From Acanthococcus lagerstroemiae (taxonomy: Eukaryota > Arthropoda > Insecta > Hemiptera > Eriococcidae), in contig CM063107.1 in assembly GCA_031841125.1 (NCBI GenBank), positions 69,203,814-69,267,813 of the forward strand: a DNA stretch of 64,000 bases, given 5' to 3'. The notes under the pieces are model-generated. The model did not search any database, was not told the origin of the DNA, and saw only the letters and a list, made by a program, of their open reading frames with translations. Positions 49,201 to 53,482 of this stretch are shown piece after piece. Both the position numbers and the translations under genes were made by a program. Position 1 is the first letter of the stretch, and each line of letters begins with the position of its first letter.

Positions 49201-50179
49201 GTCTTGATCTGGGCTCAGTGGGTTTGTTACAGAACCATCAGATTCCGCCAGTTTTTCCCATAACTACGTTTTAAAATTCATCTCTACTTATTGCAAACAG
49301 TAACTGAATCAATTACATCTAGAACGTACCAAAAGAGCTACAAGCAAACACTGCACCCTGAACATACGACAGATTTTAACATCAGTACCAATGGAAAATT
49401 ACCATTGTACATCCTTAGAACATCTACTTGGACCAGACTATTAATTACATTCTCACAAGCATTCAACACTAAATATGAACGTATAGAAAAAACCGAATTT
49501 TGGAAGTGTAAATCATCAACGCTACTCATCTAGTACTACCACTATGTTCGATATTACAAGCCTGTCACAACGTGACAGTTATCTATAATTAGACATTATA
49601 TCAAATTACAAGCGAACAACAGCTGAGTATTCGAAAAGAAAAAGCTCTTGTAAAATACCTTCTAATCTCGCATCTTTAGGATGTCTTTGCGGAAGTGAAC
49701 TGGTAGCCGTGACAGTAGCTCTATCAAACAACGGTTCTTTACAACTGTAATAATCCTCTGAAAGAAATTAAAACTTCATTAATCGTGAGAATGTAGAGAA
49801 TATCAGCAAAGGTAAATGGTCGTACGATGAAGCCAAATAGGTAGGATGGCTATTGTGCTAGGTCTCAGCAGCACGCAAAAATTTGGGCTGGGGGAAAATA
49901 AAACAAAGATGGCCAAAATCGAGTATTTGTCTACAAATAATAACATATTTTTTCCATTGTTCTTCAGGAGTTATCACAAATTTCGGTTTTCGGTTTCTTC
50001 ACTCCAGTCAACGCCCTATAGTAATCAAAAACGAATGAACGGCTTCGTTTGATTACTGTGTGTAAACTGATAAGGCAAAAGTACGAAAAATGATAATTAC
50101 CGCAACTGACAGCGTAAAAGCCGAAAGTCGTGATGGTCAGGAAATATAACAGCCACATTCTAAATTCAAATTTCATCAT
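7577..50179 (-). CDS. Nrx-IV: Neurexin IV (Nrx-IV / Caspr-like) complete spliced gene
   Basis: Single-pass adhesion protein of pleated septate junctions and glia-neuron contacts in insects. Coding exons, 5' to 3' on the minus strand: 50101-50179, 49659-49757, then either 45684-45880 or 35735-35934, 27300-27441, 23438-23641, 22870-23036, 22601-22785, 18957-19118, 18659-18872, 18452-18546, 17854-18013, 14432-14761, 14041-14196, 13602-13748, 13337-13510, 13130-13247, 12959-13056, 12775-12885, 12553-12684, 9867-10046, 8390-8523, 8096-8306, 7873-8010, 7577-7767. Reading phases join at every junction, giving about 1274 residues, close to the fly protein. Domain order is signal peptide, discoidin, LamG, LamG, EGF, fibrinogen-like, LamG, EGF, LamG, TM, short tail ending in EWFI. 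One exon (22601-22785) has a one-base frameshift and one intron has a GC donor. Identity is secure from domain order and sequence; exact splice sites were read by eye. Confidence 0.96.
8096..10046 (-). CDS. Nrx-IV: Nrx-IV exons 20-22: fourth laminin G domain
   Basis: Exon 20 (9867-10046) encodes SIIRYDFTGSWRST, ENIRVGFTTT and SGEYMTIMISNS. Exon 21 (8390-8523) encodes VVFDFGFERQELIFPQKHFG. Exon 22 (8096-8306) encodes YIGKNETMNEGFVGCVSR and FDDIYPLKSLFQQ. For the exon 22 donor I chose the consensus GTGAGT at 8095 rather than GTGGTG three bases earlier; both keep the frame. The 1.3-kb intron between exons 20 and 21 contains a MITE and a GATC-rich tandem block. Confidence 0.94.
8734..9020. mobile_element. 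MITE, copy 1 of a 290-bp family
   Basis: Perfect 10-bp terminal inverted repeats GGACGTACCG / CGGTACGTCC. The interior includes CAGCAGTTGGGAAAATTTA and GTTGGGACTTTCACAAT plus a C run. Copy 2 is at 24432-24721 in the same orientation. It sits in the Nrx-IV intron between exons at 9867 and 8523. Confidence 0.75.
9060..9830. repeat. GATC-rich degenerate tandem array
   Basis: Roughly 190-250-bp units marked by CAGAT(G/A)(A/G)AAGATCAG, then AAATCCAATT and TCATCC(T/C)TG, repeat at about 9167, 9420 and 9612. GATC occurs far more often than expected. Similar GATC-dense sequence is at 1880-2660 and 11510-11800. Confidence 0.55.
10047..12552. other. Nrx-IV intron between exons 19 and 20
   Basis: Mostly unique AT-rich sequence, with short GGTTCACAAT(T)-type degenerate repeats at 10860-11070 and 11800-11960 and a GATC-dense stretch at 11510-11800. 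No exon-like segment or clear transposon end found. Confidence 0.5.
12553..12684 (-). CDS. Nrx-IV: Nrx-IV exon 19: second EGF-like domain
   Basis: An EGF module with CVGKCASNPCLNNGTC, followed by YTCDCRW and GPICAD. Flanked by a TTTTCACAG acceptor and a G|GTAAAA donor. It lies between LamG3 and LamG4, as in other Caspr-family proteins. Confidence 0.94.
12775..13748 (-). CDS. Nrx-IV: Nrx-IV exons 14-18: third laminin G domain, with a GC-AG intron
   Basis: Five exons: 13602-13748 (KEYLPVKQLRFGDTGTP), 13337-13510 (FDFGYDGDIYFEIKTT), 13130-13247 (IQFFYQAGNRP and LNDNNWHSVYIERN), 12959-13056 (VVIDGNEKREVRESPGP) and 12775-12885 (GYAGCLRAFMLNGHLVDL). The intron after the second exon starts with GC at 13336-13335 in the context CGAG|GCAAGT, the usual strong context for GC-AG introns. 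No usable GT lies nearby that keeps the frame. Confidence 0.93.
13830..14025. repeat. AGTCTTAA-type degenerate minisatellite, block 1
   Basis: Short imperfect units of about 30 bp built on CTTA(A/G)A(G/C)AGTCTT repeat through this intron segment. Further blocks lie at 24110-24400, 25280-25640 and 27000-27200. Confidence 0.5.
14041..14761 (-). CDS. Nrx-IV: Nrx-IV exons 12-13: fibrinogen-like region
   Basis: Exon 12 (14432-14761) carries DIDGSGSLEPFPVTC, the VDGFQEEGSF segment and a CWQNIRYDC pair of cysteines. Exon 13 (14041-14196) carries FRPYSWWVSR, WGGAMPGSRKCECG and the DPTKWCNCDA segment. This is the truncated fibrinogen C-terminal-like module characteristic of Caspr/Nrx-IV proteins. Phases join through a split serine codon. 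Confidence 0.94.
15253..15478 (+). repeat. tRNA-derived SINE
   Basis: An RNA polymerase III A box (TGGCCGAGTGG, 15261-15271) and B box (GGTTCGAGCC, 15305-15314) are spaced as in a tRNA gene. They are followed by about 130 bp of unrelated body and a tail of TTTA/TTA repeats and T run ending near 15478. The head does not close as a functional tRNA, so this is a SINE rather than a tRNA gene. It lies in the Nrx-IV intron upstream of exon 12. Confidence 0.82.
15631..15704. repeat. Perfect 28-bp stem hairpin
   Basis: CAGTATTATAAAACTTGG at 15631 is repeated in perfect reverse complement at the right end (to 15704), with a stem of 28 bp and a loop of 18 bases (CCACCGGTTAGTCGTCGA). It lies between the SINE and the LINE fragment in an Nrx-IV intron. 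It could be a transposon end remnant or an RNA hairpin. Confidence 0.6.
15741..16112 (-). pseudogene. LINE reverse-transcriptase C-terminal fragment (jockey/CR1-like)
   Basis: An open stretch on the minus strand reads PLNIEKCTCITFTRKRA, then TINGVALARLDRVRDFGVL, ELTFNEHVEETLNKARRM and TLKVLYFSFVWSNFEYG. This is the thumb region just after the catalytic core of jockey/CR1-group reverse transcriptases. The catalytic YADD part is absent and the frame ends in unrelated sequence, so this is a dead 5'-truncated fragment. It adjoins the hairpin at 15631-15704. Confidence 0.8.
16252..16276. repeat. (TA)n microsatellite
   Basis: An uninterrupted TA dinucleotide run of about 12 units. Confidence 0.9.
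16300..16515. repeat. Two-unit tandem repeat, period 141 bp
   Basis: The segment CTCAGAAACTATTGAATC... to ...TACTCGAAGTTGT (16305-16369) recurs at 16446-16510 with few changes. The gap sequence between them is less similar. Confidence 0.7.
16905..17031. repeat. GC-rich cluster of short direct repeats and palindromes
   Basis: The unit GGAACGAGCGAAGCGAGTTCC occurs twice, 46 bp apart, each followed by GAGT(A/G)CTTTTCG. After these come two palindromes, CTTTTCGGCCGAAGGCCGAAAAG split at the centre (16980-17002) and CTGCTTTCGCG...GCGAAAGCAG (17009-17031). The composition is unlike the AT-rich intron around it. Confidence 0.65.
17854..18013 (-). CDS. Nrx-IV: Nrx-IV exon 11: first EGF-like domain
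   Basis: A six-cysteine EGF module: CQMIDRCNPNPCKHNGLC, then FYCDCANTGYGGAMC. It is preceded by EYCCKH, whose cysteines match the linker in fly Nrx-IV. The donor is CCC|GTGAGT, leaving one base of carry-over. Confidence 0.94.
18452..19118 (-). CDS. Nrx-IV: Nrx-IV exons 8-10: second laminin G domain
   Basis: Exon 8 (18957-19118) encodes IPVTFVTENSYAKLVGYEG and SFSFRTYEETGLL. Exon 9 (18659-18872) encodes LDNYDEKFNDGKWHSVVLS and LILNVDQRP. Exon 10 (18452-18546) encodes NKGFVGCMRLITINGNYK. These give a complete LamG2. Introns are short (about 84 and 112 bp) and flanked by consensus sites. Confidence 0.94.
19544..21559. mobile_element. 2.0-kb DNA transposon-like element with long terminal inverted repeats
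   Basis: The left end starts CAGGGTATTCCGGGAG and the right end is its inverse (CTCCCGGAACACCCTG). The arms stay similar for roughly 490 bp (19544-20035 and about 21070-21559). Shared stretches include the 'ACATCGATGT' block and the segment reading GACTTAGAGACTAGAAGTAC on the right arm. Flanking TA on both sides fits a TA target duplication. The centre has no transposase I can recognise and contains a second, nested palindrome at 20305-20510. It is in the Nrx-IV intron between exons at 22601 and 19118. Confidence 0.8.
20305..20510. repeat. Nested palindrome inside the long-TIR element
   Basis: The left arm, containing GAGTACTGACATCCGC and GGTGCCCGA, is repeated in reverse on the right (GCGGATGTCAGTACTC, TCGGGCACC), with arms of about 75-80 bp and a 40-bp loop. 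It lies near the middle of the 19544-21559 element and may be a MITE that inserted into it. Confidence 0.75.
22601..22785 (-). CDS. Nrx-IV: Nrx-IV exon 7: end of LamG1, with a one-base frameshift
   Basis: The exon opens in frame with FYIGGVPNKQEGL, then the frame breaks. The expected NFTGCIENLYFNSTN and the rest to the exon end (HDICP) are read in another frame. The exon is 185 bp where 186 is needed. The break falls at a short A run on the coding strand (plus-strand TTT at 22734-22736), consistent with loss of one A. Read as given, a stop codon follows 10 codons or so later. Splice sites on both sides are good, and the rest of the gene is intact. Confidence 0.9.
22870..23641 (-). CDS. Nrx-IV: Nrx-IV exons 5-6: first laminin G domain
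   Basis: Exon 5 (23438-23641) encodes the start of LamG1, including FRLRTNVANG, ILYSRGTQGDYFALQL and VLNVDLG. Exon 6 (22870-23036) continues with MTSLSVGSLLDDN, WHDVLISRN and a GEYSTLNLN strand. Both are very close to the fly protein. The intron between them is 401 bp and carries no recognisable insertion. Phases join cleanly. Confidence 0.93.
24432..24721. mobile_element. MITE, copy 2 of the same 290-bp family
   Basis: Homologous to 8734-9020 throughout, with the same order of internal blocks (CAGCAGTTGGGAAAATTTA, GTCGGGACTTTCACAAT, C run). The ends are slightly diverged (GGACGTGCCG / TGGTACGTCT). It interrupts a block of degenerate AGTCTTAA minisatellite. Confidence 0.72.
25824..26693. mobile_element. 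Mariner-derived foldback element (two inverted 3' ends)
   Basis: A large inverted repeat with arms of about 370-380 bp (25824-26192 and 26311-26693) and a spacer of about 120 bp, bounded on each side by TA. Each arm carries the C-terminal end of a mariner-type transposase in opposite orientation. On the plus strand this is 26286-26468 (FDKWQERMDACIAMNGAYFEK, a usual mariner ending). On the minus strand the spacer encodes PPYSPDLAPSDFRLFPQLK, with the second catalytic Asp region of the family. No full transposase is present, so the element is non-autonomous. It sits in the Nrx-IV intron between the exons at 27300 and 23641. Confidence 0.82.
27300..27441 (-). CDS. Nrx-IV: Nrx-IV exon 4: C-terminal part of discoidin domain
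   Basis: This exon encodes the conserved end of the discoidin fold: FKGNHDGNS, then RWIRINPLRWKN, and SMRVELYGC with the closing cysteine. The acceptor is TTGTTTTAG and the donor G|GTATGT. It is shared by both alternative isoforms and lies 8.3 kb downstream of alternative exon B. Confidence 0.93.
27442..31789. other. Part of the Nrx-IV intron upstream of exon 4
   Basis: Unique AT-rich sequence to about 29.5 kb, a GAGC-rich low-complexity stretch at 29540-29850 (related to the CTCC/GGCTCTGG stretch at 2080-2260), the palindromic MITE at 30063, then GA/CT-rich sequence (31430-31600). No coding exon seen. Confidence 0.45.
30063..30307. mobile_element. Palindromic MITE, 245 bp
   Basis: Near-perfect arms: the left has CATCTAGTTCAATTGGAC and TTCACACTACACT, the right AGTGTAGTGTGAACGGTCC and AATTGAACTAGATG. 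The arms meet at a short centre (TAATGCGTCATCTGA). The outer ends (GCACATTACACTGACG / CGTCAGCGTAGTGTGC) also pair. Confidence 0.75.
32264..32432. mobile_element. 169-bp MITE inserted in the RTE LINE
   Basis: Terminal inverted repeats GGACCTAGCAACG and CGCTGCTAGGTCC match at 12 of 13 positions. LINE coding sequence is recognisable directly on both sides (RRVIWNLYKDQKA on one, MFPILKRD on the other), which shows that this piece is an insertion. No clear target duplication seen. Confidence 0.65.
33103..33316. mobile_element. 214-bp MITE-like insertion in the RTE LINE
   Basis: The ends TTTCCAAATTGAGCTATTT and AAATAGCTCAGTTTGGAAA are inverted repeats (18 of 19). They interrupt the A-rich LINE coding sequence between the RT and linker parts. 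No open frame inside. Confidence 0.62.
35735..35934 (-). CDS. Nrx-IV: Nrx-IV alternative discoidin exon B (3' copy)
   Basis: A 200-bp exon homologous to the one at 45684-45880: GDRAWSPS in place of GEQSWTAS, SIATQGKP in place of KIATQGRP, then YFVQYSDDGESW. The acceptor is TTCTTGCAG and the donor GAG|GTAACT. It enters in phase 1 and leaves in phase 0, like its partner, so either one joins exon 2 to exon 4 in frame. Joining both would shift the frame. By gene order it would correspond to Drosophila exon 4; that assignment is inference. Confidence 0.92.
36338..36691 (+). repeat. Dispersed repeat copy A (ends in CTGGCAACACTG)
   Basis: About 350 bp starting near TGTTGCCATATGACAAGTTG and ending CTGGCAACACTG, with frequent GTACC and ACCAAAA blocks. 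A diverged copy in the opposite orientation is at 39229-39549. No coding potential. Confidence 0.7.
37440..38770. repeat. Degenerate ~190-bp tandem array
   Basis: Units share CAAAATTTGAATTTTTGGGC, a GGAGCCGGATCAAAAATC-like block and AAATCAGCGACCC. The clearest copies start near 38085, 38225, 38410 and 38595. Short open frames here are by-products of the repeat. Earlier copies (37440-38080) are more diverged. Confidence 0.65.
37965..38060 (-). repeat. Dispersed GC-rich repeat, copy 2 (reversed)
   Basis: Contains GCGATACTCGAAAAGGTAGT, GGGGCCACTTTGGCACGCGT and CGTACGTCCC-like blocks, the reverse of the 41160-41270 copy. It lies within the ~190-bp tandem array. Confidence 0.55.
38859..39203. mobile_element. 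Palindromic MITE, 345 bp
   Basis: Two arms of about 140 bp in inverted order. The left contains ATCATTATGTTACTACCTG and AAGAAATTTGTTAG; the right contains CAGGTAGTAACATAATGAT and CTAACAAATTTCTT. The ends are ATCGATTTTTTG and AAATCGAT. A 50-bp loop separates the arms. No open frame. Confidence 0.75.
39229..39549 (-). repeat. Dispersed repeat copy B, inverted relative to copy A
   Basis: Its reverse complement matches 36338-36691 over its length, sharing GTTGAAAAATGTAC, AGAAATTTT and TTTTTTGGTTAAAAT. With copy A it brackets a 2.5-kb block of tandem repeats and one palindrome. Confidence 0.7.
41160..41275 (+). repeat. Dispersed GC-rich repeat, copy 3
   Basis: GGTGGGACGTATGGCGATGC, then CCAAAGTGGCCCCTATGACA and ACTACCCTTTCGAGCATCGC. 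It is closest to the copy at 37965-38060 and lies just upstream of the R1-type LINE fragment. Confidence 0.55.
41541..42062 (-). pseudogene. R1/LOA-type LINE C-terminal fragment
   Basis: The minus strand encodes TKGEWTRALIRDLDGWVGR, then a MSGHGCFGTYRLRM segment, CAHCD and the W/H spacing of the post-RT zinc-knuckle tail found in R1/LOA-group LINEs. It ends with WNRVSAFVWAIMKKK. The reverse transcriptase itself is missing, so this is a truncated copy. It is more GC-rich than its surroundings, in keeping with foreign, LINE-type codon use. Confidence 0.72.
42395..43080 (+). repeat. ~125-bp degenerate tandem array, forward half
   Basis: Units carry (T/A)TTCAAGGTCACCGAATTCG-like sequence, then AATTCAAAATTATG, ACCCGGGA(A/G)(T/G)GG and AAATGCAA. 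Single diverged units of this family appear near 1370-1480, 29390-29460 and 47090-47250. Confidence 0.6.
43360..44190 (-). repeat. ~125-bp degenerate tandem array, reversed half
   Basis: The same family as 42395-43080 in opposite orientation: blocks such as TTTGCAAAT, TTTAGTGACTTTAAAAACC and ACATCCATATTGCATTT-like repeat about every 125 bp. The two halves are separated by about 280 bp of unrelated sequence, forming a head-to-head pair of arrays. Confidence 0.6.
44788..45549. mobile_element. hAT-like non-autonomous element with 8-bp target duplication
   Basis: It starts CAGTGGTGTAGCC and ends GGCTACGCCACTG. Both sides carry the same 8-bp direct repeat CGGACTAC (44780-44787 and 45550-45557). 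Eight-base duplications and CAGTGG-type ends are hallmarks of hAT elements. A second CAGTGGCGTAGCC start lies inside at 45110, suggesting a nested relative. No transposase is visible. It lies next to Nrx-IV alternative exon A, whose 3' end is 135 bp away. Confidence 0.85.
45684..45880 (-). CDS. Nrx-IV: Nrx-IV alternative discoidin exon A (5' copy)
   Basis: A 197-bp exon encoding the central discoidin strands: GEQSWTAS, QYLIFDLD, then KIATQGRP and the segment ending SSGNVK. The acceptor is TTTATTTTCATGC read in reverse, the donor is AAA|GTAAG. It enters in phase 1 and leaves in phase 0. A second exon with the same phases and homologous content lies 9.7 kb downstream in the gene, so the two look mutually exclusive. 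In Drosophila, Nrx-IV exons 3 and 4 are such a pair, with one form neuronal; by position this copy would correspond to exon 3. Confidence 0.92.
45881..49658. other. Nrx-IV intron between exon 2 and alternative exon A
   Basis: No gene seen. It contains A/T homopolymers (46560), one diverged unit of the 125-bp repeat family (47090-47250) and otherwise unique sequence. Open frames here are short and lack family resemblance. Confidence 0.45.
49659..49757 (-). CDS. Nrx-IV: Nrx-IV exon 2: start of discoidin (F5/8 type C) domain
   Basis: This exon encodes the discoidin N-terminus, including YYSCKEPL and the ATSSL motif typical of the family. It is flanked by a pyrimidine-rich TTTCAG acceptor and a GTATTT donor. 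It ends with one base carried over. Both downstream alternative exons start with GC, which completes a glycine codon. Confidence 0.92.
50101..50179 (-). CDS. Nrx-IV: Nrx-IV exon 1: start codon and signal peptide
   Basis: The first coding exon encodes about 26 residues: a short basic start, then a hydrophobic stretch (WLLYFLTITTFGFYAV) ending in SCG, a typical secretory signal. Two adjacent ATGs (50179 and 50176) are both possible starts. The donor GT lies at 50100-50099 and leaves one base of carry-over. The exon lies 1.2 kb from the start of a divergent plus-strand gene. Confidence 0.88.
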
Positions 50180-51407
50180 CGTGAATAAGAACACCCGAGC
50201 GGTGACTAATCATCTCATTTTGAAAATTCTACCGTACCGTAATCACTCGCGGCAACGCTACGCTTGCTTAGCTACTACCATCGAAAATCGAATACCATCA
50301 ACGACAACGACTATCAAAGACAATACGCGAAACCAGTGCTGCCAACCAAGCCTGTTGAAAAGTCCCAGGATTCTTCGTAAATCGTAAGAATGTAAGAAAT
50401 TAGAAATCTGGAGAAAATGTGACCTGCCAGGAAGAAAGGGACCGGTGCGCAAAAATCATTTTTGTGATAACAACTGTTTTTGACTAATTTTTGGCCGCTC
50501 TTTCGCGTGGTCTTGTCGAAAAAATTCTACAAAATTTTCCCAAACTGCTGTAAGTCTTCAAAGCTGAGTGTCTTGTAACGTGAAAACGTTATCAAATTTG
50601 TTTATCCGCTCACCTGTAAAATTTACATTTTTGTAGACAGGTTCCTTTCTTCCTGGCAGGTCACAGATTTCCCAAAAAACTTTTCCGGTAGAATCAAAAG
50701 TTTTGCTTAATAATGGAACTTTTAAATTATACTCGGTGTCCTGAATTTGAAATGTCGGTATTTCATTCATTGAGAGGGAAATAGAAAATAATTACAATTT
50801 AAGCTCAATTCACTAGAAAGTCGCAGATTTTGACTCAATTTGTTCAGAAACCCCAGTTGCGCATGGCGAATTTTGACTAGAATATAGTCGCAAAAAAACT
50901 CAATTCTTCAGATTTGGCCTCAAAATGCCTAGATTGGTCACAGTCACAACTCACAAGCACCAACTGGTGGAAAAGTACTGGGTCCATCGTCCAACAACCA
51001 AGCACAGTAAGTTGTAGAAACGTAGAGGAGGAAGGAGAAATCAAAACAAACACACACACATACACCTTGCATTCCCCTCCCCTCATTGCAACTAGTCTGA
51101 GTTTACCCCTGTTTACCCCTCTCTTCTTGCCTACCCATCCCGTACTAAGAAACAGGATTCTGGACGCTGTAAGATCTAAGATGGTAACAATTCTTTTTAT
51201 TTTATTTACTCCACGCTTGGAATTCCAATATTCCAAATTCCATTAATCACTGTTCGGGAATGTATTGAATTTTCAATTTGCAGATCGCAGAAATTTCTGA
51301 TTCGAACAATTAGTCTGAATTAGAACGCTTAATTCATTCTAATCATTGCGCAGCATCTCTAGTATGTTCATTTAATCAACGACTCCCGAGTTTACCTGTT
51401 GAATGTG
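50180..51407. promoter_or_regulatory. Shared upstream region of Nrx-IV and the small TM gene
   Basis: The 1.2 kb between the two divergent start codons must hold both 5' UTRs and promoters unless there are distant non-coding first exons. I see no TATA box or other motif that I would assign. It contains the 22-bp inverted repeat at 50418-50665 and a CA/CT-rich stretch near 51040-51130. Confidence 0.4.
50418..50665. repeat. 22-bp perfect inverted repeat upstream of Nrx-IV
   Basis: TGTGACCTGCCAGGAAGAAA at 50418 is repeated inverted ending at 50665, with about 204 bp between the arms. It sits between the two divergent gene starts. It may be a short MITE or a chance remnant. Confidence 0.5.
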
Positions 51408-52041
51408 ATGCACGCCAAATACTACTTCGTGATTTTTTTTCTGGCCATATGTAAGTAGATTTATTTGCATTTAATCGCATGCGTAGATGTATGGAATTTT
51501 GCCAAATTGTGAGTACGATTTAATTTGCCTTTTGCCCAAGTAACTCAGTCTTGAATGAATGTAATGAACTGATGACTTGATGACAAGGAGAGTTGTAGAT
51601 GTCAGTGTTCGAGGGATTGTGTAATTAAACTAGTTCTATGTTCTAGGTACGCTTGAATTCGTGAATGCTCTCGGAAGAGGTGAAAATTCCGAGCACACTT
51701 TTGCTAAAAATCTCAATGGAAGAAAAGGATATAACGGCACCGCCAGTAAACCACCGAAAAAATGTAAGCAGTTCTGAACGTTAATCATGTATTGTAATAG
51801 TACCAAGATGAATCAGACATATGATTTATTGGCAATTATTTTGTTTCAATTTTCAGCAAGCTTTTTTCGTTTGACCGCTGCCAAAATTATCATGGGCAGC
51901 CTAGGGTTAATCCTGTTCGGTATCTTCATTTACTATTACTCCTTGTTCTATCCAATATTATGTCGGAAAGAGCGGAACTACGACGTGGTCGAGCATTCAA
52001 GGGATACCACCCCTACTCCAAACACTGAAAAGTTATCGTGA
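51408..52041 (+). CDS. Small signal-peptide, single-TM protein (unrecognised), three exons
   Basis: Exons 51408-51450, 51647-51763 and 51857-52041 join in phase (345 bp, 114 residues). The N-terminus has a secretory signal (YYFVIFFLAI, running on to about residue 22). A short polar ectodomain follows with NGT as one possible N-glycosylation site, then a TM helix at about residues 64-88 (IIMGSLGLILFGIFIYYYSLF). The cytoplasmic tail of about 26 residues begins CRKERNYDVVEHS. Splice sites are consensus (T|GTAAGT, TTCTAG, T|GTAAGC, TTTTCAG). An in-frame upstream ATG is absent; the ATG at 51403 is closed at once by TGA. It is head to head with Nrx-IV. I recognise no family. A type I membrane protein is inferred from topology only. 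Confidence 0.75.
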
Positions 52042-52655
52042 TTTTAATAATATTTCCGTTCTGTTAATTTATTTAGCTTTCAGTTATTGTTCCTATTTTT
52101 ATCTCATTTTGCTGAAATGAATCTATGTGGTAGGTGCATGTGCATTATTACATGTAACCTTACTATGTGTCTTTTTTCATGCAAAAAATGTAGGTTAATG
52201 TTATCGTTATTTGTTGACCAAATCTCAGCTTTGATCCCAACTTATAGGATATAAGAATATGCATGTTAAAACCTCTTGTCTTCTTAGTATGCATTTGTAA
52301 CAATATAAACGTAATTATGTGCTCAGTGATTAAATGACAAAAAGTTTATTATACTTTAAGTTTGTATTAATTTATTCAATTTTTTAACTTTGTTTACCGG
52401 TTTCTAATTTATTAGCATCATTGTGAAGGAATTGTCTCTTTCTTGCCTGTAATAGCAATCAGTATTCTAAGTACAAGGCTGTATTGAATCTCTCATACTC
52501 AATATATTTTGACGAAGGAATATTTGCATTTCTGTGATGCTAGTTTGTTCATCCCGATACGACCAAAATAAGTTTTTTCTTATGGTCAAAAGTAAAGCTT
52601 GTACTTGCTCGTGTTCCTTGTTAATTTAAATGTGGAAGTCACTTAGAATTTTATC

Positions 52656-52661
52656 AATAAA
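52656..52661 (+). promoter_or_regulatory. Possible polyadenylation signal of the small TM gene
   Basis: AATAAA on the plus strand, about 615 nt after the stop codon at 52041, in AT-rich sequence with no other gene on that strand. A shorter 3' UTR cannot be excluded. Confidence 0.35.
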
Positions 52662-53024
52662 ACATGGTAATACAGAAGGCTGCTTTATGTTGGCACCCTA
52701 TGCAAATTTTCAATCGAAAGGTGCTTTAGAAAACTGAATTGGTATTAGTATCATATGTACTAGCGTAATTTGCCCCGAAGTCGTGTATCTCTTACTATTC
52801 ATCTCTCGCTAATGTTGATGATTCGAAACACAGTCATGATTTTACGGCACTAAAAAGAACAAGAAAGCGGAAACCAGATAAGATAATCTGATTATTTCCT
52901 GTATACAATTTTGAAATCCGAGGACACAAACTAAGGTGCTTCATTTAAATTTCAGTCATAGTGAGAAACTTGTATTACACGTACGTGATGTGTTACATGT
53001 ACTACAAAGTAAACTAATGAACGA

Positions 53025-53030
53025 TTTATT
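53025..53030 (-). promoter_or_regulatory. Possible PDIA6 polyadenylation signal
   Basis: AATAAA on the minus strand about 450 nt after the PDIA6 stop codon, in AT-rich non-repetitive sequence. It is the clearest candidate I see, but others may be used. Confidence 0.3.
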
Positions 53031-53482
53031 TAAAATTAATACGACAAAAGGCCTTATTACGTTAACGAGAAGTAAATGTTAAAGATTGACTTTACATTGC
53101 ACGTTTTGGTTACACGCATCTTTTACTTCATAATACACACATAAACGTGATGAACTAGTATCAAGTTACTTAACTTTTAGAATGCGAACAACAAACCCAA
53201 TCGCATCAGATGTTAGAGAAAGTACACATCCAACAATAAAAGGAATAAACGTTTAAATATTTTAGTTTCCTCTACGTTTCAAGACGACCATAGCGTTCAC
53301 ATTTCGCATGATCAATGCCGTTATAAAATAATTAAGTATTACGAGAGACCATAGACAACTTCTCCCAAACTAGTAAACAACATATTACATCGTAGTAGAA
53401 AAACGTTAACAATGTTACAAAATGTACATACATCGAAAATAAAATTATCGACACGGACACCGTCATTTAGAATACTTCAGTC

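Larger units (their letters stand above)
52042..53482. other. Convergent 3' flanks of the small TM gene and PDIA6
   Basis: AT-rich, non-repetitive sequence holding the two 3' UTRs, with candidate AATAAA signals at 52656 (plus) and 53025 (minus). No coding segment seen. Confidence 0.5.

Noticed and set aside
50558..50770. 70-residue open frame upstream of Nrx-IV
   Set aside because: No splice links to Nrx-IV, no known motif, and it overlaps one arm of an inverted repeat.
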